From Cavenderia fasciculata (lineage: Eukaryota; Evosea; Eumycetozoa; Acytosteliales; Cavenderiaceae): a DNA stretch of 64,000 nucleotides. Below are positions 48,484-59,941 of the stretch, piece after piece (positions within the stretch are counted from its first letter, which is position 1; the number at the start of each line of letters is the position of its first letter). Position numbers and translations under genes: made by a program. The stretch spans positions 1,426,001 to 1,490,000 of the forward strand of contig NW_004457737.1 of NCBI RefSeq assembly GCF_000203815.1, given 5' to 3'. The notes beneath the pieces are model-generated. The model ran no database searches. It was not told the origin of the DNA and worked only from the letters and a program-made list of their open reading frames with translations.

Positions 48484-50260
48484 TTATCCTTGTCGTTGTT
48501 GTTGATGTTGATGTACTATTGCCGATAGAAGCAGTTTGTTTTCTGGGAGATGTGCTATAAGATAGCATTCATCGTGAAAGTTAACTTTACATTGGCAACA
48601 AGTCTTGGTGGTTCTTGTTCTACGCTTTACATCAAGGACTTTGCAATACTGACAAGGATTTAGATCACCTTGAACCAATGCGTGGACTACAGTTTGAGGA
48701 GCAGCAGCAGAAGTGGGAGCATATTGGCCTCCATTTCCACTGGTTACGTATGTGGATTGTGTAGCCAATTCTTGTTCCAGTTGTTTAATCCTATCTCTTT
48801 GATCCTGGAATACTTTTGATGTAATTGGATTCAAGTGTTCCAATTGTTTTTGAATAGGCTCCTGCAAGCCAAGCTTATCTCTTACCACGTTTTGAGTGAA
48901 ATCACAAAATCGGTATGTGCTATTGCCTTCAAGGGATTTGAAGATGCAATATGCATTCACCATTGCACGATCCAACTGCGCAAATATGTTAACATGTGTG
49001 TATTTGCTTTTTCGATGGGGATATGACCGACAATTTGATGATAGTTGTCCTGACAGATCGACTCCGTGGGTAGTTGCATTGTATTGAGTCTGCACATCGA
49101 GCTTTGTGAGTTTTCCTTCTTTTAATGTATATGGATTACAGGCATTTGATAAAAAATATGTTACTTTGCTGTCATTGATGGCGGTGGCACAAATGTCCTG
49201 GGGAATACCAGAGTCTTCTTTTGGAAATGCTATAGCAGCCAACTTTTTCTTGTTGTCCTTTTGTACCATGCGTCCTAAACCATCTTTGAAAAGGTACGTT
49301 GGTCTAATGGACCTTACAGTCATTACATAATGAATCTTATTGTTGGGATTGTTATCGTCGTTGTTGGAATTGATGTTTTGACTAAAGTTTGATAATACAG
49401 TGGCAACTTGTAATGATGTGTAATAGTTATCCATTGCAAACAAATAGTGACTCAATGGTCTATCATCTGTAGCTACTTTTTGTCTGACCCACTCTGCAAA
49501 TTCGATTGGGATTTTAAGAGGACTATTTGGTGGAAAAGAACTAACCACAGATGGATCTAAATAAGACAATAATAATGATTAGACATATGATGATAATGAT
49601 GATATTTGTAAATTGTTATAAAACAACATACCTATTGTTACAGATTTTGTTGTAGATTCATCACTACCTCTGTAAAGCCATTGGGTCAATATAAAACCAT
49701 TTGAGTCAGATAAAACGAAATACTTTAATCCAAATTTGTGTGGTTTATCTGGTTCATACTGCTTGAACCTTACCAAGCCTTTATAAGGGGCCATATATTC
49801 ATCGATTGATAAACGTAATGATGGGATATAGTGGTTGTTTGAATTTTTTTCAATCATTTGAATGACGGAATCTTCGTCATAGTGAAGGAATTTGAGGATG
49901 GACTTAAATCTTTTTCTTGACATTAATGGGCGGATAACAGATGGAGGATGGAAAGGGCTCTTTCTATTCCAATGGTCTTCCGCCCGTGGGAGTTTGACAA
50001 GACCCATAAAAAAGGCAATATAAAAGAAATTCTCCAATTGTTTATAGGTAAACAACTTGGTGTTGTCAACCAACTGTATTTCCTCTTGTTCTAACTGTTC
50101 TTGAATAAAGCTAAGCCTATCTTGTGGAGATAATCCTTGTGGCATTGTTGATAGAAACCCACGCTTCCAAGTCTCAAAATCAACCATTCTTCCAACAATT
50201 TGATTGTACTCAGTTTCTACTGCATTGGTTTGATTTGAGGTAGATGTGGTAGATGTTGTC

Positions 50261-50312
<52 letters not shown>

Positions 50313-51672
50313 TGGTCGATGTTTGCGAGTGGGAGGGTGTGAACAAACGAAGCAGACTGGATCCAAAGCTTGAAGAGGAAGTGGTGGCGGTGGTGGGAGT
50401 TGTTGATGAAGATGTATTAGAAAGAATAGGATGTTGGAATTGTTCGTTATCTTCATCAATTATTGTAACTGGCTGGCTCTTTCTTTGATTTTTCTTTTGT
50501 TTCTTTTTTCTCCTTGGTGTATCAGCCTCTTTTTCTTCATCATTATCATCATCTTCTTCTTCATTGTATCTTCTTCTAGAAGTTGAATATGTAGTTGTTG
50601 TTGTTGATGATGATGATGGAGGCGGCTGTGATTCCTTTGACTTATTCGTGAGAAAAAGTCTTATTTGTTGGTAATGTTGCTTGATGTATTTATAATCCCT
50701 TGCATATTTGCTTCGATGGATGAGATACAAATTCGATTCCTCGAGTATGTGGTTGATGACTGATTCGTCGATTATCAAGCTTATTACTTGACTAGGAGTT
50801 AATGGTTGATCGATGTTTTTGCTACGTGCTGATGCATTGCTGCTATCCATTTCATAGGTTATTCGATTCGACAATTCTTCTGAGTTTGTATTATTTAAAA
50901 TAGTCCATTTCTCTTTGAATAGATCCCCTATAAATGTGATAATTGTTCTAATTTGTTAGCAAGTTGTTGGTGAATCATCTATCTATCTATTTATATACAT
51001 ACGACATGGGCATTTACATTGAGAAGTACAACCATTATTATATAACTTGCATTTGCAAGCAGTACAATTCCCCTTGTTAGCGCATTTACATTCAAAAATG
51101 GTTGTGTCTTGAACAAAATAGTAAGACTTGGATGCACGTTTGTCCAAGTCCGTTAGGTTATTGAATAATGGGATACGACCGACACTTTCTGGTTGTTTTT
51201 TCTTCTTGTTATTCAACTTGTGGACATAAATCAATCTTGTTTGAAGAAATCTATTGAACTTCTGGTGGATTTCCAACTCTTCAGGTGATTCAATGGCTTC
51301 AATAGATTCTTTTGCTTCAAACTTCTTGAATAACTCCATGTGGGCATCGAAAGTCTCTTTGAACCATTCAAATTCCTCTTGTAAATCATCTTCTTTGTAG
51401 TTGGTACGTGGTTTTAGTGGTGGTTGTTGTTGTTGTTGTGAATACTCTACTTCTTTTTCTGGTACAGGTGTATGTGATCTTTGATATTCTGGTTCAACAA
51501 ATGCATCATCTTCTAGATCTTCATCGTCAAGTATAGCATTACCATCAAGTAAAGGATTATCATCAAGTAGATGATTGTCATCAAGTTGATTATTATCATC
51601 ATACTCGGCTTCGATCCCTCCTTTGTATATGCTTCGAAACAATGCTACACCTTTCTTCAAACTTTCAAACAT
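48484..51672 (-). CDS. piggyBac-type transposase (3 exons)
   Basis: Exons 51672-51003, 50927-49632 and 49556-48484 join to 1012 residues. The start is the ATG of MFESLKKGV; the frame is open upstream only to a GTG. Exon 1 encodes an acidic region with LLDDN-type repeats and ends in a Cys cluster (CKCANKGNCTACKCKLYNNG, then CTSQCKCPC) resembling a CXC-type metal-binding fold. Exon 2 has a basic region, Ser runs and the first part of the DDE_Tnp_1_7 domain, with SIDEYMAPYKG (D599) and KFGLKYFVL. Exon 3 has FAMDNYYTS (D698) and THGVDLSGQL (D822), then ALVNAY-like AMVNAYCIFK. This is the full DDD triad. The C terminus has the piggyBac Cys-rich domain (CQYCKVLDV, CCQCKVNFHDECY). It catalyses precise cut-and-paste at TTAA. 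It is longer than the insect enzyme (about 600 residues), mainly at the N terminus. Confidence 0.92.
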
Positions 51673-51833
51673 AGTTGTTGCTGCTGCTGATGCTGTTGAT
51701 GATTTATCTGTAAATACTCGTATTTTTGCAATAAAGAAACATATAATAGATAAATAATGTTGAGCGTACACATATTATATGAAGATATGTTAAAATATAA
51801 ATAGATAAAAAAAATTAAAATATTATGTTATTT

Positions 51834-51847
51834 CTACCACCCGCTAC
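51834..51847 (-). repeat. Right subterminal repeat
   Basis: GTAGCGGGTGGTAG on the minus strand, 87 bp in from the right end. Partner of 47828-47841. Confidence 0.6.
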
Positions 51848-51924
51848 TATAGATCGCTGAGCTATTACCAAATGCGGAATTGTTTTTTATTTTTTTTTGA
51901 CTTTGATCTGAAACTGATTTTGGC

Positions 51925-51934
51925 ATTCAAAGTG
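51925..51934 (-). repeat. Right terminal inverted repeat of piggyBac-type element
   Basis: Reads CACTTTGAAT on the minus strand. It also supplies the last codons and the TGA stop of the adjacent EGF/FN3 gene. Confidence 0.88.
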
Positions 51935-54900
51935 TTAAACCCTTATTTTTTTCCAAAATTTTCTTCATCTTTTTATCATGAATTTTCATGACTGATAACT
52001 TTTTATGATAGATAGTGGCACCTGTAGCAATGGCAACCAAACCAACTCCACCAACAACACATCCAACTATAATCTTCCAAGTTTTGGATGAAGAAGAATC
52101 GCATTCTTCTACTGTATCGCCGTTGAGAAGGAGGTCAAATTGTGGATCAAGAGTTGCTCTATCACTGAAATTTGGAATGAGTGTATAGATACTAATCATT
52201 TGTTGGTCTTTTTCATAGTTGTAGTATTGTTGCACTCTGTATCCAATCTTTCTTGGAATGTCATCCATCATTGCGCGATTAATTAATTTTCCAACTACAA
52301 TTTGATCCTTTCCAACAACTACCGAGGTGAATTCTGTTGAATTGTTCAAGATATTGTTTAGATCTACATCTCCTGAAACTCCACATCCTTGTTGACCTTG
52401 TGGTTGAGTTATGTTGGTTATTAATTGAAGAGTATTTAATCGATTGTCAAACTTCCATTGATCAATATCAATGGTATATTTGATCGAACCAAGATCTAGA
52501 TAAAATAATTGGTTTGCAAAGGTTATAGGTACCTTTGTTTCAGTGATATTAGTAACATCTGTTTGTGGTTGTTTCAATTGGTATTGTAAAAAGGTAATGT
52601 TGATCGAGTTGAAATGAGTTGTACTATTCGTTGAACTATAGATCCAAGTATTCTCCAACAATAGGTCAGACTTGATGGTTGGTTGATTGGTTTTGTTGGT
52701 TTGTGTCCAATTTTGGTTTGATAAATCCAACACCTTTACAATTTGGTCATCCAAATCCACTTCTCTGATTTCACAAATCACAAATTCGTAAAAGATATTT
52801 TTGTTGTTGATTACTACTTCTGGGGCGTTTGGTTTTGGATTTACATTGGTTCCATTACCACTGTCGGTTGTTGGTGTTTCACAATAAATACCAACTCTAT
52901 TATCATCACATAAACAAGTTCCATTTAAACATTGTCCAAATCCATTACAATCAATTGTATTATTTCCATTGTTATCAAAACAAGTTAAATTATTTGGATC
53001 TATAAAATAAAAGAATTAAAAAATTGATCAAATATATTATAAAAAACAGCTTACATCTCAAAGTTTGAATTGATGATGTTTTAACATAATCATCAAATTG
53101 TAAAGAAGATACAATGATATCTATGGCATAGGGAGTATTGGAAGTTAATTTGGTAATCAAACAACTAGTGGCAACACCAGAGCATACAGAAACAGGGGTT
53201 GGATGAGTACTACTTGGATTGTAAATGATGACCTCATAGCTAATGGTACCAGGTACTCCACCACTACTTGTCCATGAAACGTTTGCAAATTCATATCCAC
53301 TTGTTACATTGATTTGATCAATAGATGGGACTAATTTTAAAAAAATTAAATATTAGTCAATCAATGGTTTTGTAAAAATAAATTAATTAATTAATAAAGT
53401 TTTCTTACATTTATAAATTCTAAAAGTAAAAGGAGTTGTAACTTGATCATCACTTTGGGATGCTCTAATAGTTAAATTAAATGGACCACTTGGAATAGCA
53501 AGGTTTGGGGCAATGAATGAGTTTGTAGAGGTATTAAATGTAACCCCATTTGTGAAATTGGTAGAGGCCGATGCAAAAATAGTTGTAATAATACGTGATC
53601 CACCTTGTACAGTGGGTCTTATTTGTAAATAGGTTTGGTTTAAAGCGTTGATTTTTTGTATCGTTTCGGCAACGGTGATTTGCATGGTGGAAACGGAACT
53701 AAAAACGAATGGGAGTGTTTGGGATTTACGGAATGTCGTTGGCTGTACAACGGTTGCTGAAAAGGTATATTGAGTGTTTGGATTAAGGGTAAGTTTTAAG
53801 GGTCCTTGTGTACTGAGTCCCGTTACCACTAAAGATCCAGCAGAGGTAATTGGTATCTCGTAAAATCCACTTTGCAAATTATTAATAGTACACCAAAAAT
53901 TTGCAGAAATTGATGTAATATCTGTTATAGTTATATTACTAAGTAGAATATCTAAAAAATATTTATAATTAATTAAAAAAAGATTAATTAAAATATGATT
54001 CATATTTTTGATTTAAATTGATTGTTTTTACTTACTTCCTAACCAATTAAATGTTTTTATAACTTGTAAAGTGTTTCCATCATTGATGGCAGTAGCATTG
54101 ACTCTGTAATTGGTTGGTACACTTGGTGCTACTGCGAATGCTTGGTACATATTTTTAGTGTTATAGGGAGTATTTACACTGGTAACTAGATCGGTTACCT
54201 GAGTAATAAAGGTTGTTTCTCCGTATCCCAGGTTACTATAAGAAAAGGTGATGTTACCGGCCGAATAGGTAGGTTGGAATGCAAAATCAAAGTTGCTTAG
54301 TGGTGTGACAAGTTGTTGCATCACCGATTTAGTATTTGATGAACCAGTGTTGGTGACGGTAACAGTGACATTAACGAGAGCACCTAGAGGTAGTCCGACC
54401 AATTGACATGTTGTAGCAGCCGAGCATCCTGGGAATGTAATGGTAGTTGATGGTTGAATGATCGCACTCACAGCATATGTATTTCCATTGGCAAATCCAC
54501 CAGTAGATCCATATGTAATTGTAATAGAATTAGTTGTAACAGTTACTGGTGTAATAGTTGTAATCATTGGGTCTATTAAAATAAATAATTAATTAATTAA
54601 TTAATTAATTATCAATCTAAATTAATTTTAATGTATTCATTATACATACAAGCAGGAATAGTAAAAGTTTGAGTTACAAGGGGAGCAATAATAAGATTAT
54701 TAACATAATCAAAACCATCGACATAGAATCCGAGGGTACCTGAAAAGCCGGCAGTTAACCTTGTAAAGACCATATTTGTAGATGCTTGGTATGTATAACC
54801 ATCGTTGTAAGGTGTACTTGTTGATTGTTGGTTGAGCATAACCGTTGTATAGGCATTTGCCTTTTGATCAAAACCAAAGTCTAGTCCGAGTACTCTGACG

Positions 54901-55774
54901 GCAGTGTACGAGAGAACAGTGACAGTACCAGTGACACGAGTGTATGGCTTGGTTTTGAATGCCAAACCAATTTTGTAGGGATTGGGAGATGCCGGGCAAC
55001 TATAGTCATAGGTGATAGGAGAACCAGCACAATTGGCAGCATCATTAATAGTCTGAATCGATGTATCTGTACCATCAACACCTCTTTCAGCAATACCCAT
55101 ATAATCACTAAATGTACATCTATTTGGCATCAAGTAGACTCTAGCACTAAAATATCTGTCTGTTGATGATACATCACAGAAACTTCATTATATATATATA
55201 AAGAGATAGATATTATATATGAAAAAACAAAGTTAGTTGCAAGCATAATAAATAAATAAATCGATTTGTGAACATACGAAGTTATTGAAGTTTTTTCATA
55301 ATACAAATAAGGTAGTGAACCGATTATTGGAGCTTGTGGTTTTCCAAATCTAATGACAAACCATTTAGGTAGATTGAATGGATTCTGGCAACCAGCTATA
55401 GAGTAGTCGAGATTGAGGTCGGTCAGAATGGTTCCTTGGCAAGTCATAGTGTTGAATATTTGGTATTGAGCGGTGGTCGATGAAATGAATCGTACCAATA
55501 TACTACGAGTTGGATACCGATAACATTCTTCTGGTGTAAATGATTCAATCTTTTCTGGTGGGTTGGTTGGTACTTGACCTGAACTACATTCACTTTGGTC
55601 GTATGATACAATGGTTAGGAAATTCATAAAAAAATTCCCTGGACTCTCTGTTTGTCCGTTTACCATCATGCCTCTTTGTTGGTCATAACTACTACAACAT
55701 AATATTAAAAATAATATCTGTGCTACTACTGCAAAATTAAAAAAATATAACTTTTGTCTCTCTCTTTTATCCAT
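51927..55774 (-). CDS. Type I cell-surface receptor-like protein with FN3 and EGF domains (6 exons)
   Basis: Exons 55774-55278, 55182-54650, 54572-54036, 53951-53409, 53330-53055 and 52999-51927 join to 1152 residues. An N-terminal hydrophobic segment (about 10-28) should be a signal peptide. Several Ig-like or FN3/TIG-type beta domains follow, roughly one per exon, with the FN3 domain clearest at about 708-790 (FANVSWTSSG, ISYEVIIYNP). An EGF-like domain is encoded near 52890-52960 (DCNGFGQCLNGTCLCDDN, then CE). A large extracellular beta region, a membrane helix (about 1104-1126, IIVGCVVGGVGLVAIATGA) and a short basic tail finish it. The architecture matches dictyostelid EGF/TIG adhesion and allorecognition-type proteins such as ComC or Tgr relatives. 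The last residues (LTL) and the stop come from the transposon insertion. Confidence 0.9.
51935..51938. repeat. Right TTAA target-site duplication
   Basis: TTAA adjoining the right terminal repeat. Pairs with 47786-47789. Confidence 0.85.
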
Positions 55775-56466
55775 CTTTTTTTAAATAAATAAATAATATA
55801 TATATAATCAAAAATAATAAATAAATAGATAATACATAAAAAAAATTGTTATTACTATACTATGATTATTTCCAATGTTATGATTGGTTGGTTTGATGAT
55901 GAAAGGGCCGACCCCTTAGCCCTTTAGAGAAAGAACAAATGGGGGAAATAAAATTAAATGATATCATGGTATCTAAATATTTAAAGATTTTTATAATGAT
56001 ATTTTTGAAATTTCTTGCAAGATTTTTAATTAATCAATAAATATCTGCAGAGTATTATTGTAATTCACATCATCAAAGTATAAAAATCTATCAACAAATC
56101 GATTATTTGTCGATTAGTTCTGTAGGAAAATGAGAAAGTAAATGGATCATATCAGTAATCGATGAAAATAGTAGATACCCTTTTTCCAAGCACTATTCAT
56201 TACCAAATACCCCATTAGAAACAAAAAATATATTTTTTGAAGATCATTTGTTTCTCAAATATCTGTTGATGCTTAAAACGAAACTTTCCAAATACGACTT
56301 TTAGAGTTCTGCAATGATATGTCGACATGATATTTTGGCATGATGTCCAAGAAATATTAATTGTTCTCGAAGATCCTTTAAATATTATTAATTTAGTGTA
56401 TTGACATGAATAATTAAATTCGCATCATGGATGGAGTTTATAGGGTTAGTTATATTAATTAATTAA
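55775..56466. other. Intergenic region
   Basis: About 690 bp, AT-rich. It should hold the promoter of the receptor gene and the 3' end of the PAH gene. No gene is recognised. Confidence 0.55.
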
Positions 56467-59400
56467 TTATTTTTTTGGATTGTTGAGAGAAAACATCATT
56501 GAATGAGACATAAATGATGCATATTGTTCATATTGAGTTTTAACATTTCTTTGCCACACTGCAAATCTATCAATATTTTCATAGAGCATTTGGTTTTGAG
56601 TAGAAAGCTTTTGGTTTTCGTTTTGTGTCAATTGGATTTGTGCTTGTTGTTTTGAGACTAGTTGTAAAAGATACTGAATCTTTGCTTGGTCTGTCGTCAA
56701 TTCTTGAAGTGATTTTTCGGTTGATTGCATAAATTCATTTGTATTTATCGAGCCTACAGCAGATGATTTTTTGTTATTTTGTTGTTGTTGTTGAGGTCCT
56801 GTAGTAGTTGTGGTTGTTTGAGGTGGAATAATTGGTTGTGGTTGAACTTGGGGTTGAATAGTAGGAGGAGGAGGAGGTGGTTGACTTTGAGGAGCAGGTA
56901 TAATAACTGGTGGTTGTTGTGTTGTATTTGTAGTTGTTTGGAAAGCTGAAGTATCTGGTCTGGTCATTGCTTTTTGTTGAGGTTGTTCAAGTGGTTGTGC
57001 TGCTACAGCTGTTTTTTGAGGAGGAAGAACAGTAGTAGTAGTAGGTTGTGGTTGGGAATTAACAGATTGAGGTTGACCTTGTTGAACAATAACTTGTGGT
57101 TGTTGCAGTTGAGGTTGAGGTTTTTGTATTTGTTGTTGAGGTTGAGGTTGTTTTGGAGGGTCATGACTTTTTACAATTGTTTTAAGTTTACCAGAGACTT
57201 CTGAACGATTATTAATAATTGATTGGATTTCTGTTGAGGTGAATCTTGTGAGTAGATGGTTAGGTGGTGGAGGAGATGAAAGGATGCTGTACACTTTGAC
57301 AAGTGTAGATTTGAAGAGTTGGATTTCCTCTGGCGTTGTGAGTTTCTTTTGTTCTGTCATACGAGTGATAATCTTTTCCAAAGTATCTATTCCAGTAGAC
57401 TGACTGGTAAAACTGCTTGGGATATCAGCCAATGCAGCAAGTATTTTAGTTGGAACTCCAAACAATGGCACAATGATTTGATTCATCAAATGTACATGAA
57501 CCAATTTTTTCTTGGTGTGAGCAGTTGCCGATAGCCATTGATCAGTACTAACCGATTGATAAGATTTAATGACATCTGTAGCCTTCCACTTTAAAAATTG
57601 ATTAGATAATCCATTTTCTGAATTTAATAATTGTTGAAACTTATCTTTTTCAGTACCTAAAATAAATAAATAAATACAGTATTATAATTAGTTTCCACAA
57701 TATATATATATTTGTTTGTTTCATTTTTAAATTTACCTTTGGGAGCATTTGATTCTATTGATGGTGCAAATAAAGATAATCTCATTAATGAAATGAGAAT
57801 AATATTAATATTTGATTCCTTTTCATGTTTTAGTAATTCCTTTGCATTTAATATGGCTACTGCTGTCATTTTCTCTCTCATTTTCTTGTGGATGGAATTT
57901 GAGTTTGAAAACAATTTTTTGAAAACAACTGTTTCTCCTATACTACCATTTGAAATTGAAAGAGATGATTGAGATTCTAAAGAGGATTTGTTTAAAGATG
58001 GTGGTAATGCAAATGGTGATTGTGGTGGTGGATCTTTTCTCTTTTCTGATTTTCTTGGTGTTACAAATGATGATGATGATGATGATGAGGTAGTTGTTGT
58101 TGTTGATGTTGTTATATTTAAACTTTGACCTTCTAAAATAGGAGCCAAAGGATTTAAAGATAAAAGGTTGACTGAATCATTTAGACTTGATGAAAGGCTT
58201 GTATCCGATTCTGACACTTCTACCTCATCATCCTCGTCTTGGTCCTCTGGATACTTTTTCTTTCTACGTTTTTCAAACTTTGTTGGAGTGATGTATGGTG
58301 GAGGAGCACCTTTGGTAATTCGATCAAACATATCGTTTAGCTTTTGTTCTCTTTGGTATCGTTGTCTTGTGTTTCTTTGTCTTATAAGTTCGTGAATCTC
58401 TGTCATTCTCTTTTGATCGTTTAAATCGTCGGGGTTAAAGTCTACTGGATCTGGATCCTCTATTTGTTCGCCTTCATCTGATAATGCAACTTCGTCTTGT
58501 TGGTATCCAGCCTTGTTGGTTGTAGAAGATGACCCTTCTTCTTCCTCCTCTTCGTCTTCATCTTCATCTGATTCTTCTTCATCCTCTGTTGACTCTTCCT
58601 CTACTACTACTGCTACTACTTGTGGACCATCACTACCACTGCGTGGTGATCTAGGTTCGGGAGTGATTAGATCGTCAGTGGTGAGTGGTAAGTGACCACT
58701 ATTGTTGTTGCCATTGTTGTTGCTAGTTGACTCATCAATTGGTTGAATCTCTAGTTTGTTGAGTAATCTATGCAATGTCTCATCGGTTGTATGTCGTTTT
58801 AATTCAGTTACATTTGTTGTTATATCTGGTAACTCTGTACTTGTTTCAATGACACTGCTTGATAACAGCGCATCTGTCTTTGGGAAGAAGGAGGTTTGTG
58901 ATTTAGATGGTGTTGCCACAACAGGAACCAGAGGTTTCGTTTCAAGTGACGCAGGGATTGGAAGAGATGGAGGTGGTTTAGTTATAGTTGAAGAAACGAG
59001 TGGTGTAGTAGCAACATCATCATATTTTACAGGTTTGATTACAGCAGCTGATGTTGTTGTTGAAGTAACAGTAGTTGTAGGAAGAGGAAGAGGAAGAGGA
59101 GCAGTAGTTATGGTGGTAGGTGATGACTGTTGTACAACAGTTGGTTGAGTAGTAGGAGTCGTTGAAGTCGTAATTGGACTACCAACAACAAGATCGAATC
59201 CAATTAATAAATCTTGATGATCTTTAAATAAAGTTCTTATATTGTTTACAATGTATTCAGGTGTATGACTAAATGAAAATAATTAATTAATATAATCTAA
59301 AAGAAGAGAGAGACAATAGTGAATACTTACGAATTAGAGTGAAAACCTTGTAAGAGTCTAATAAACTCGTGAAATACAGGGCTTTGATCTCCAAACCTAG

Positions 59401-59719
59401 ATCTAACACTTTGAAGAAGATCCAATGATTGTTTGGTTTTAAGATCCTCAGGTGCTGGTGTTGGTGCAGCCGGCTGGACAACTACCACTGCAGCGGTATG
59501 AGAAGTGATAGGTTGAGACAATTTAATATCATCTACTGTTGCTACTGAGGATTCTACTACAACAATTTGTTGTTTAATTGCCTGTTCTGATTGAGCAGAA
59601 TCAACTACAGATTCTTCTTGTGGAGTTGTTGATGTAGTAGTTGTTGTAGCAGGTCCCAGAAAGTTTGGTTGTATACGTTTCCTTGATACAAATGATTTTT
59701 GATGACCTGTTGTGCTCAT
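56467..59719 (-). CDS. PAH-domain (Sin3-like) protein with long disordered regions (3 exons)
   Basis: Exons 59719-59331, 59268-57737 and 57656-56467 join to 1036 residues. Residues about 98-155 form a paired amphipathic helix domain split by the first intron: SLDLLQSVRSRFGDQSPVFH, then EFIRLLQGFHSNS, then HTPEYIVNNIRTLFKDHQDL and LIGFDLVV. PAH domains bind short helices of transcription regulators, as in Sin3 and GON4L. The middle is Ser/Thr/Pro-rich with an acidic run and a basic EKRRKKKYPE segment. The C-terminal third has helices (KDKFQQLLNSENGLSNQFLK, MNQIIVPLFGVPTKILAALA), a Pro/Gln-rich stretch and a final coiled-coil (DQAKIQYLLQLVSKQQAQIQ). No HDAC-interaction region of Sin3 is seen, so it is probably a Sin3-type co-regulator rather than Sin3 itself. 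Confidence 0.85.
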
Positions 59720-59941
59720 CTCTATCTCTCTTTTATCTATCTATCTATCTATCTTTCTATTCAAGAGACGATCACACAAGATAATGAATTAAAATTAGCA
59801 AGTCAGACACCCCTAATAATCTGTATTTCATGGAAATTCGACTTCCCTCCTTTTTTTTTAGACAATTTCAAATATCACACTCAAGATGGTGGATATCCCA
59901 GTGAATTGAGTACATAATGATTTATTTATTTATTTATTTAT

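Larger units (their letters stand above)
47790..51934 (-). mobile_element. piggyBac-type DNA transposon, apparently complete (4145 bp)
   Basis: Both ends carry a 10-bp inverted repeat (CACTTTGAAT) immediately next to TTAA: 47786-47789 on the left and 51935-51938 on the right. That is the target duplication of piggyBac elements. The sequence TTAACACTT-G/T-GAT resembles the ends of piggyBat-type elements (TTAACACTTGGATTGC). Inside is one long minus-strand transposase gene (48484-51672), about 690 bp of noncoding DNA on the left and about 260 bp on the right. A 14-bp subterminal repeat occurs near both ends. The transposase has no visible break and both ends are clean, which suggests a fairly recent insertion. 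Confidence 0.9.

Noticed and set aside
50246-50488. Asp-rich frame opposite the transposase
   Set aside because: Antisense of the Ser run of exon 2.
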